From Sphaeroforma sirkka (lineage: Eukaryota; Opisthokonta; Ichthyosporea; Ichthyophonida), in assembly GCA_001586965.3 (NCBI GenBank), contig LUCW03001853.1:1-34458 (forward strand): a stretch of 34,458 bases of DNA, written 5' to 3'. Made by a program: the position numbers and the translations under genes. Shown here piece by piece: positions 25,800-34,458 of the stretch. The first letter of the stretch is position 1. Every line of letters begins with the position of its first letter. The notes beneath the pieces were generated by a model. It did not search any database. It had not been told where the DNA came from and saw nothing but the letters and a program-made list of their open reading frames with translations.

Positions 25800-27839
25800 G
25801 TGCTTAACTTGGACGTCCGGTAAGTCCTTGCAATCCTCTTTGTGCCAACCGTTAGTACCCCTTGCAAGTAGCACACTCTTTCATATAGTGTCCAAAATCT
25901 GGCTTGCCTGGTGCACACTTAACAGGGTCGTGTCTACCATTCCACTTGCCATTACGTTTTGTGAGGTTGTAACCACACCTCTTGCAAGGCGCTCTCACCT
26001 TCTTTTCACCTTTCGGTTCGGTAGAAGTAGAGCCAGTACCCCCCCTCCAGTAGTAGTGCGAGGTTTCTTAGTACTACGCGCAGTATTAGTCTCTACTGCG
26101 TTTCGCTTAGTGGGCTGGGTGTAGCTCGTGGTACTAAGTACTCTAGTAGAGGAATTGGTATGCTTGTGTACTATCTTCTCAAAGACAGACCAAGGCATAG
26201 ATCGCAAATCACCATAGGCGATAATGTCATCATTGACTTTCTTAAAGAGGTTAGCTCCCAGAGTCTCCATCATCTGACAAATTAATAAATATTCGCCAGT
26301 ATAGGTACGACCACCCATCCGAGTATTCATATGTGTCATATGAGCTAGAGCGCCTCGAATAGTGGTATCGTTCGCAAAGAACTTTGCGAGACTCTAGAAG
26401 TTCACGGTCACGTGCATCTTCAAAAAAGGTGTTAAGTATATTATCACGCAACTGGTGCCAGGGTAGGGCTTTCCAGTTGGGCTCATGACCTTCAAGATAG
26501 TTCGCCATTCACCTGGCTCACAGAAATGAATAAAGGCATTCATCATCTGCTTATCCTTAAGGCTGGCAGACTCCTTAAGTTGGTCGAAGGCCTTCAGTGT
26601 CTCCACTGTACTCTCATTAGTAGAGAAATCGACCTCAGCCTGCGCGTTACCTAGCTGCTTTTATAAAGCTTGGTTCTAAGTGTTCACGAGGCTCATGCTC
26701 AGTGCTACGGGCTGCTAGTGCCAAGATAGTGTCTATTTCCTTTCTCTTGTTATCGATTAGATAGCGAATGTTATCCGCTTTCCTATCGTCAAGGTCAGAG
26801 TCATTCAATAGACGGTCCTCAAGGACTTGCATACCAGAGCGTAATAGCCTGAGACGAGTATGTCTGGTTCTCACTTCCTCATCCTCAGGATTAGAGCGGG
26901 AACTCTCTAACGAGGTACTGGTGTAGCGATTGCCAAAATCGTGATTACCAGGGTTAGTTGGCAAATGAGGGTCGATATTACGAGGATGGTAAGCCTCATC
27001 GAGTTCCATACGATCATATCCTCTGACAGGGTTAGGTTTGTCAAGAGGATGGTCGATGGTAGCATCAGAGCTATAGAGATTAAATTTTGAAATATTTTTC
27101 TCTCGCCAGTGGTAACTGGCTTAGTGGTAAACATACTGGCTGGTAAACCAGTAGGTCTCGGGTTCGAAACTCGGCCCGGAATATTTCTTCTTCTTTGGTA
27201 TAGGAAGAATATCAGCCACGTGGGACAAGATAGAGGGGTCCACAACTGCTGCTGCCGCTAGCTCCTTCAAGAACGCTTCAGTGCGGTTCAATTAGCGTCG
27301 AGATTGAGAGGATCCAACCACTCGTTGTCGAGTTATGGCGTCCTCAGCTTCGGCCCCAAGATTTGAGCTGAATGGAATGGCTTCTCCATCGATGGCGAAA
27401 CCGAAATTTTCGGACAGGTCCAATACTTCCTTTTCACGCCGGATTAGTGCTGGAGTGTCCTTTTAGATGTGGAGTTATAATGCCCCCCCGACATTCGTAT
27501 CCACGAATTTTCCAGCCTTCGACGTTTATCCCCAATATTTGACGGCACGTAGTCAGGGGGGGGCAAGCTGGGGTCCTGAGCTTCACTCCTAGGTGATACA
27601 CGGACGCTGGCGAGCCTTTCCGCGGTAGTAGATACCTCTTCTTCCAAGGCTTTAGGATCCGACGAGTCATCCTCAGAATAATCCTCTGTACCAACCTCAG
27701 AATTTGCTTCCCCAACAGTATCCTCGGCAGGCTCAACTCCAGACAGGCTAGATGTTTCCACAGGGACCTCAGGAACCTCGGCAGGCTTAGCAGGCTTAGA
27801 GCTAGCGGCTCCCTTGCCTTTAGAAGTACCCTTAGCCAT
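25800..27839 (-). mobile_element. Inner element: gag with zinc-binding C-terminus (fossil)
   Basis: It starts MAKGTSKGKG at 27839. A capsid-like helical region follows, then a zinc-binding segment at about 25810-26000 whose cysteines and histidines (CKRC, later CATCKGTNGWHKEDC) are of zinc-knuckle type. The tRNA-like sequence lies antisense at 27110-27182. It is broken at several points. Confidence 0.82.
27110..27182 (+). other. tRNA-like sequence antisense in gag (inner copy)
   Basis: The plus-strand reading has TGGCTTAGTGG (A box) and GGGTTCGAAAC (B box), with the same hairpins as the outer copy. The sequences around both copies carry similar AT-rich words (AATATTTTTCTCTC before, AATATTTCTTCTTC after) that could be a diverged target duplication of a tRNA-derived insertion. 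Since both elements have it at the same place, it was acquired before they separated. Confidence 0.6.
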
Positions 27840-27918
27840 AGTATTTGCTGGATAGTAAATCGATGTCAGACAGTCTAGAAGCAGTACACTACTGTAACTA
27901 CTATTTAACTGAAAAATA

Positions 27919-28511
27919 TGTAAACTTCGATGGAAATTGCTAGGTTTCAAACTATATTAAACTAAAATACAATTTAGTCAGTTAGGATTTAGCAGTGGTA
28001 GCTTGTGCAAGAATGATCGGGACTGCCTCTTGTTAAGAGCCTAAATATCCTCGATCACACAGGGCGTACCTCTAGCTGTTCTTTATTGAATAATTTTCAC
28101 TAGAAGTACTAAGTGTTCATGACCACTTGCCTAATTTGTAAATAGACATAATAACGTAAGTCACGTTAATACATTAGCTGATATAAATAAAGTTCCATCT
28201 GAAGAAAAGTTAAAAGAAAAAAGACTTATTGGATTTTGGAGATTGAAGTGGGAGGACCAAAATCTATAAGTAGTAGTTCGGAGATTATAAAATTTAGTTT
28301 ATAATATCCTACATCTACTAATGTCTCAAATAGGTTCAAGTAGATGAGTCATACCAAATACTCAGGCTATTGGAGCCATCAAAGTGAATTTAGAACACTT
28401 TGGAAATATTGGAAAAGAGCTTGTACTAAATTATTTAAAATACAAATAAAACCAATGTATTATCTCAATTGATCTTGATATTTTAGACTGACCGGAGGCC
28501 GTATTTCTACA
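27919..28511 (-). repeat. LTR C (5' LTR of the inner element)
   Basis: 593 bp, reverse orientation, TGTAAACTTCG ... GTATTTCTACA on the plus strand. The gag leader follows it on the minus strand. GTAC and the resumed outer gag lie directly to its right. Confidence 0.93.
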
Positions 28512-28515
28512 GTAC
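28512..28515. repeat. Target-site duplication GTAC, right copy
   Basis: It matches 20851-20854 and marks the right edge of the inner insertion. Confidence 0.88.
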
Positions 28516-31500
28516 TTACTACCACGAGCTACACCCAGCCCACTAAGCGAAACGCAGTAGAGACTAATACTGCGCGTAGTACTAAGAAACCTCGCACTAC
28601 TACTGGAGGGGGTACTGGCTCTACTTCTACGTGATATGTAGAACCGAAAGGTGAAAAGAAGGTGAGAGCGCTCTACTCTGCAAGAGGTGTGGTTACAACC
28701 TCACAAAACGTAATGGCAAGTGGAATGGTAGACACGACCCTGTTAAGTGTGCACCAGGCAAGCCAGATTTTGGACACTATATGAAAGAGTGTGCTACTTG
28801 CAAGGGTACTAACGGTTGGCACAAAGAGGATTGCAAGGACTTACCGGACGTCCAAGTTAAGCACTGACAGTACCATATGTGTGCACTAGAGCAAGATTAT
28901 GAGAAAATGTTCAATAAAATCCATACCAAAGGAGATGAACGTATCTTTCAAGCAGTTTTCGTAAATGGAGAAAAGGTTATGGCACTATTTGATCCAGGGG
29001 CTGAAGTCTCTGCTATCTCACGCCGAGTAGCCTACGCTACAGATATGGCTGTCCATAACGAAACAACTGATTTAATCTTGGGAAATGGCAAAGTTACTAC
29101 TTGCGAACAAGCCATTGACTATGCACACATAATGCTGTCAGATAGAAGAGAAGTGAAGACTCACCTAATCGTTACTGACATGTCTCAAAATACGATTTAA
29201 TTATAGGTATGACTGATCTTCTCAGTTTAGGTATAACTCTCACTGGTCTGCCTAATGGGCTAGACCCGAATAAAGATCAGTCAGATGATAATATGTTAAA
29301 GATACCTAAACCTCCGGAAGGTGAAGCAAAGGATATGATTCCGCACTTCACCGATATAATTATGGACTTAATTATACAAAACAGGAAGATTGCAATAACT
29401 GACTGGTGTATGTTTAAGTTCTCTAATGGGTACGTTAGACTTGACTTAACAAACGTCGACTTTCTAAGTTAAAGTGTCCTTCACATAACTACGTGAGTTG
29501 GAGACACAAAGACGTTGTCAAAACCCAAATCGAAGATTGGTTAAAACAGGGTCTAATTGAAATCAATTATGATGCAACCCCAGTTAACTTAGCTCTCTTA
29601 GCGGTCGATCAATATAAATCTGATGGAACGTTTAGTAAAACAAGAGTAGTACTAGACCTGTCGCCAATCAACAAACTAATTCCGCAACATAGTTTTCCCT
29701 TACCTAAGATAAGCGAGATACTACGCAAAATGGAGGGTGCGACTATCTTTTCCAAGATAGACTTAAAAGCTGCATTCCATCAACTATAGATATATGAGCC
29801 TCATAGGAAATACTTTTTCCTTTACTTGGCAAGGTAAGAAGTACCAGTTTAAAGGTGCACCTGAAGGCTTACACATGTTACCTTCTTTCTTCCAACAAGT
29901 TATGATGGAACTATTTGCGGACCTGTCGTATAACGTATCAGTCTATTTAGATGATATAGTTATCTTTACAAAGACAGCACATGAACATGCTAAACTCGTT
30001 AAAGAAGTCTTAAAGCGACTTAATCATGCTAAACTTAAGATTAACGAAGACAAGTGTTCTTTTTGCTAAAGATACTATTCACTTACTTGGCTACAAAGTA
30101 TCTGCAGCAGGGGTAGAAATTGATCCTGGCAAGAAACAGTTTCTGTTGGATTTATCAACACCAATTACTGGAAGAGATGTGAACTCTGTGTGTGGGTTTG
30201 TTAACTTCTTTTCTCGGATTCGGTACCGCATCTTTCTCATTACTTAAAGCCTTTCAGTCACCTACGGCTGCACAAAGGACCTTTGGGAAAGCTTTGGACT
30301 AAAGAATGTGATGATGCATTTAAACTAGTCAAAAGTAAAGTAATGGACGCACCCATCATGCAGTACCCTGTGGATGGTGTCCCATTCCAAGTAGCAACCG
30401 ACGCTTCAGATCGAGCGGTAGGTGGAGTGCTTTACCAAACGATAAATGGTAAACCGCGCTACATACAATTCTTTAGCAAGAGTTATAATAAGAGTCAACG
30501 GAATTACCCTACCGTTAAACAAGAGCTCCTTGCTATAGTTACTGCGCTAAGACAGTTTAAAGACTACCTTTATGGAAGTTACTTTTACTGTCGCCTGTGA
30601 TCAAAAGTCTTTAACATACTTAAAAGATATGAACCCTGATTCACAGTTGGTGAGCCGCTGGCATGACATTATTGCCAAGTTCGCTTTTAATATAACACAC
30701 ATTCCAGGAATACATAACCATCTTCCTGACATGCTCTCTCGACTTGTGCCCGACTACCAGAAAACAGTCAAAGAGTTATTAGCAACCGATTGGATGCTAA
30801 ATAAGAAATGGTTTAACCTCGCTCAATCACGATGGGGTCCATTTACTGTTGATATGTTCGCCGCAGAACATAACAAACAGGTTTCTGAATATAGGTCGTT
30901 GACTCATCCTAAAGGTGATGCATTTCAGCTTGACTTATCAAAGCATAATGCGTGGGCTAACCCACCTTGTCAACTTATCGCACAGTTGTTAAATTATGTT
31001 AATATTACTAAATCTACCATTACGCTGTGTTGTCCCTTACGTAACTCCGACCCATGGATACGTGATTTAATTAATATGATTCAAGACGAACCTATTTATG
31101 TCGACCGTGAAACCGACACGTTCTTGTATCAGGATCCTATTCTATTAAGAAGACGCCTTGGAAACACACCATTGTTTGTCGCATCGGTCCTGCAGGTACC
31201 ACTAAGTGGAAACCTCAACCGAATTCTTAGCTAAACTAGAGGAGTCTAAAGAGTTTGAACAAAAGCTCAAGACTCGTACAACACATGCACCCAACAAGAT
31301 TGTAGTCGAGGTAATGCCGATTGAAACGGCATTAGATCGTAAAAAACATGGAACTAGCTAAGGCCATGGATCAAAGACTCAAAACTCTAAGAGAACCTGA
31401 AGCTCGCACTCAACTACTTAAAGCGCTGCTTAAAGTACAGCCAGGAGTTGCGAAACAACTGAAGAAGATACTTCAACAATCCAATGTTGTCAATTATGTA

Positions 31501-33026
31501 TCTCAGGACTCTACCCTCCTGATACTGAGGTTGCCCTTTCCAACAGGACTATGGTTCATCCAGCCAGCGTTACGCAGAATCTGACTGACTTAGAGGAGCT
31601 CGAAAGTAGAGTTAAAATTATACATAATTTAACGCATCGAGCATATGAGCATACTTATAAAATAGCTATTCGTGCAGGGCTTGATCACCCGGCGCTGAAA
31701 GAAACCATACGTGAAGTATACCGACGCTGTACTGATTGTGAAAAGAACCAGATCAAGCGATACGGTTGGGCACCCCTAAAAGTATGACAGAAGACCAACC
31801 GATGCGCCGAGTCATAGTCGATTTGGTTAAACTCCCGCGATCCAAGCATACTGGCGATGTATATATCTGTCATTTCTTATGTGTGGCTTCGGGCTATAAC
31901 TTGCTTTATGCAATACCGAACAAACGTCCACAAACAGTGGCAGAATTATGCTATTTCGTCTTTAATGACTTCGGTTTTCCCCGAGTACTATGTTCTGATA
32001 ACGGTAGTGAGTTTGTACCGACGTAATGGAGGCACTTATACTCGTATCAGGCATGACCCATAGGCGTGGTGTTCCTTACAAACCTCAAACGCAGGGTGCA
32101 AATGAGACACGTCATAGAGAACTTAAGAAACTCTTGCGTAACGCACTAGACGACGTTGAGGATATGTGGCCTTATCATTTGAAATGGGTTCAGACTCAAA
32201 TGAATAACTGCATGAATCCTCAAACTGGAACACTCCCCGATTCACTATTTCTTCGGCCGCTATAGTGAATTACAAGCAACGTTTGATAAAACTGCGCCCG
32301 AGAAACACGCTACCCCGTGGCTACAAAAGATCGAGCATATGCAGAACGTTGTTTACCCCTGTTTACTGAGCACAAAATCGCGTCCTACTTAAAGCGTATG
32401 ACCGATGGAATAACACTAAGAACATTGTTCAGTTCAAAGTCGGCGATTACGTTAACATTATAAATCGAAACGCCAACGTTACCGAACTCTCTTCTAAGAC
32501 GATAGGACCTTTTTGTTATTTCCTACCATGATGAGAAGAGTGATACTTACGAAGTGAATAACATTGATGGTACTAGCGCAACCAATCTAGGCACTCACCG
32601 TATCCCTACCTCCGAACTCTCATTCGCTCGCTCATTTGATTCTGATGTACCAGTTATGGAGTCACAAGTCAAAGATATAATTGACAAAACATCCGAAGAC
32701 GGTTACATTTACTACAAGACCCGTTTCATGGATGGGACAGTAGCTTGGCTAACCTCCGATGCATTTCGTGAATCTCGCGACTTTCTTCGTATCTTTAATA
32801 AGAAATGGAATAAGCGTTTACATAAGAACACACGAGATAAACGAAAAGGGTTTCCTCAGGTGACTACAAACCCTGACGGATCTGAAATTCCCTATTTGCC
32901 ACCTACTTCCTACGTGACTAAACTTTCTGATCTGCTTACCTACAGTGCAGAAAAATTGTTCAAACTTACCTACTAATGAAGAACAGCCTTTGGCTATTAC
33001 CTACCAAATAATAAACGTAAGGCGCC
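28516..33026 (+). mobile_element. Outer element: end of gag, and pol (fossil)
   Basis: This is the continuation of the outer element in plus orientation. The zinc-binding gag end lies at about 28660-28866, protease at about 28877-29200, and RT at about 29209-30070 (YLDDIVIF at about 29945). RNase H is at about 30370-30760, the methyltransferase-like module at about 30800-31130, integrase at about 31640-32300, and the chromodomain-like tail at about 32670-32830. Domain order equals that of the inner element. It is broken in about a dozen places or more, clearly more than the inner copy. Confidence 0.88.
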
Positions 33027-33114
33027 TTTGTACTCTATGTCGTTTAGTATTTGGTCCAGTAACCATTTCCGATGTAGGCGCCTTACGTTTATTATTTGGT
33101 AAGGTAATAGCCAA
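32989..33114. repeat. Fold-back at the right end of the outer element
   Basis: Two 38-bp arms (32989-33026 and 33077-33114) are inverted copies of each other, apart from one base. They are separated by about 50 bp. The spacer is itself the inverse of the sequence that normally follows the left arm in the inner element. So an inverted copy of the end of the integrase region is joined head-to-head to the element. Confidence 0.88.
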
Positions 33115-33129
33115 AATAACTGAAAATTA

Positions 33130-33708
33130 TGTAAACTTCGATGGAAATTACTAGGTTTCAAACTATATTAAACTAAAATACAATTTAGTCAGTTAGGATT
33201 TAGCAGTGGTAGCTTGTGTAAGAATGATCGGGACTGCCTCTTGTTAAGAGCCTAAATATCCTCGATCACACAGGGCGTACCTCTAGCTGTTCTTTATTGA
33301 ATAATTTTCACTAGAAGTACTAAATGTTCATGACCACTTGCCTAATTTGTAAATAGACATAATAACGTAAGTCACGTTAATACATTAGCTGATATAAATA
33401 AAGTCCATCTGAAGAAAAGTTAAAAAAAGAAACTTGTTGGATTTTGAGATTGGCGGGAGGACCAAAATCTATAAGTAGTAGTTCGAGATTATAAAATTTA
33501 GTTTATAATATCCTACATCTACTAATGTCTCAAATAGGTCCAAGTAGATGAGTCATACCAAATACTCAGGCTATTGGAGCCATCAAAGTGAATTTAGAAC
33601 ACTTTGGAAAAAGAGCTTGTACTAAATTATTTAAAAATACAAATAAAACCAATGTATTATCTCAATTGATCTTGATATTTTAGACTGACCGGAGGCCGTA
33701 TTTCTACA
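33130..33708 (-). repeat. LTR D, inverted relative to LTR A
   Basis: 579 bp in the same orientation as LTRs B and C, not as LTR A. Just before it on the plus strand is AACTGAAAATTATG, the inverse of the leader that normally follows a 5' LTR. It therefore looks like a 5' LTR facing the outer element instead of its 3' LTR. It has slightly more small differences from the others than they have from one another. Confidence 0.9.
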
Positions 33709-34458
33709 CTCACATAGGATATGAGAGCCATACATATAAGTACATATTGTATCTTATCTCCTTGAAATAAATAGTAATATCCCATTTTCTCTGGTATCTT
33801 CCGTCTAAATCGGTATCTCAACCAAATCGCCGCGGAAGCTCCACCAGTTTCATCCGCCTTTGTGTTCCTAGCGACGCTGTCGCCCAGGTAAAACGACATG
33901 CAGCACTTACGTGGAAATGTCAGCTTGATGAAAACATCGACCCCCCGCTCCCAACAACATCCCGACGCTACGAAAGCAGCTTTTTATCTCCGCACCAAGC
34001 GGGGGGGCCCGCTGCACACATGAACGAGCGCCAAAAATTCTTGACCGCAGCATGGATGCACTACTGATCCCACTTTTGTCAACTCCACTCAACGCAGACA
34101 TCCTTCAACCTACCGCGGATCGTCTCAAGAAGGCTTACCAAGCAAAGCATAATGCAAACCTCTTCTTACCTAACCCGCAAATCCCGACAAGCGCTAATAT
34201 TTCCTGAGCCACTACAGCGACTATGAGAGCCATACCATATGTTTATATATTGTAATTATACATACTTGTCATTTTTTTGAAATATATAATATTATCCCCA
34301 TATAACAAGTTATGGAACTGTTTACATGTGTAAAAAAGTCGGTCTCTTCTAGGCTGACTATACGATACCAAGACGTTTACGTTAATAAGACAATACATTA
34401 AAACGTTAAAATGCAAAAAGGTTAAATAAGTTTAGCTTCAGCCCTTGGTAATGAGCAA
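33709..34458 (+). mobile_element. Short LTR-flanked relic (TRIM-like), diverged
   Basis: Two similar blocks about 500 bp apart (about 33720-33788 and 34222-34300) share TATGAGAGCCATAC, then an ATATTGTA word, then TTGAAATA and TATCCC(C)AT. They could be the terminal repeats of a small element. Between them, after CTGGTATCTTCC (a possible primer-binding site), the plus strand has coding-like scraps such as RSMDALLIPLLSTPLNADIL and LKKAYQAKHNANLFLPN that recall a gag remnant. It is broken and old. The remainder to 34458 is AT-rich with no gene. Confidence 0.4.

Larger units (their letters stand above)
20855..28511 (-). mobile_element. Inner Ty3/gypsy element, 7.66 kb, minus strand
   Basis: LTR C (27919-28511) is its 5' LTR and LTR B (20855-21449) its 3' LTR. 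Between them on the minus strand lie gag, protease, reverse transcriptase, RNase H, a DIRS-like methyltransferase-like module, integrase and a chromodomain-like tail. Its LTRs differ by about ten positions or fewer by eye (about 1-2%), mostly one-base length differences, so insertion was recent. It is flanked by GTAC on both sides. It is complete in layout but broken in roughly six or more places, mostly in gag and protease. The two longest open stretches cover most of pol. The bases next to the 5' LTR (TATTTTTCAGTTAAATAG) do not resemble a usual tRNA primer-binding site. A G-rich stretch (CTGGGGGCTA) precedes the 3' LTR as a possible polypurine tract. Confidence 0.93.
18488..33708 (+). mobile_element. 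Nest of two related Ty3/gypsy LTR elements (outer element span)
   Basis: This is the outer element in plus orientation: an LTR (18488-19079), leader, gag (from 19159) interrupted at 20854, the inner element (20855-28511, minus strand), the remaining gag and pol (28512 to about 33026), a fold-back, and an inverted LTR (33130-33708). It is broken in about a dozen or more places. The bases outside the two outer LTRs (CAAC on the left, CTCA on the right) do not form a target duplication, as expected if the right end has been rearranged. LTR and coding similarity to the inner copy is very high, so both are recent. Confidence 0.9.

Noticed and set aside
27110-27182. A functional tRNA gene
   Set aside because: A and B boxes are present, but the acceptor stem does not pair and the anticodon loop has eight bases.
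18488-33708. DNA transposon or foldback element with 0.6-kb inverted terminal repeats
   Set aside because: The inverted ends are LTRs with TG...CA termini and leaders, direct LTRs of the same kind flank the inner copy, and the coding content is gag-pol. The inversion is better explained as a rearranged retrotransposon.

Overview
This is eukaryotic nuclear DNA. The host genes have GT-AG introns whose reading phases fit across every junction I tested. The introns carry very long (AT)n microsatellites. One gene product is rich in glutamine, asparagine, glycine and proline, and LTR retrotransposons fill the right half. The standard genetic code fits. A unicellular eukaryote with a repeat-rich genome, for example an ichthyosporean-like holozoan, is my guess, but nothing in the sequence fixes the lineage.

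Layout: 1-3278 holds no secure gene. It has a 31-bp minisatellite (1600-1971) and a few coding-like minus-strand segments (2274-3239) that could be exons of an unrecognised gene or downstream exons of the next one. At 3279-9664 on the minus strand lies a four-exon gene for a low-complexity protein of about 1,700 residues. Its only conserved-looking part resembles the SSXT (SS18/GIF) domain of a SWI/SNF subunit. At 9665-12392 a 2.7-kb spacer of AT-rich, homopolymeric and cryptically simple DNA separates it from a divergent gene. That gene, at 12393-15320 on the plus strand, is a three-exon PTC7/PPTC7-type mitochondrial PP2C phosphatase, the most securely identified gene here. Both of its introns are swollen by AT microsatellites.

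From about 15.5 kb to the end the DNA is repeat-derived. There is an old Ty3/gypsy reverse transcriptase scrap (15501-15907), then unclassified sequence with a duplicated segment and a 47-bp triplication, and then a 15-kb nest of two closely related Ty3/gypsy elements (18488-33708). The inner element (20855-28511, minus strand) sits in the gag gene of the outer one (plus strand) and is flanked by a 4-bp target duplication, GTAC. Both copies carry gag, a protease, reverse transcriptase, RNase H, a module like the adenine-methyltransferase-like domain of DIRS elements, a DDE integrase and a chromodomain-like C-terminus. Both carry the same tRNA-like sequence antisense within gag. Both are broken, the outer more than the inner. 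The right end of the outer element is abnormal: its last LTR is inverted relative to its first and lies beyond a fold-back. After it comes a short, diverged, LTR-flanked relic (33709-34300).

The two host genes are unrelated in function, a probable nuclear or chromatin protein and a mitochondrial phosphatase. They share only a divergent arrangement.
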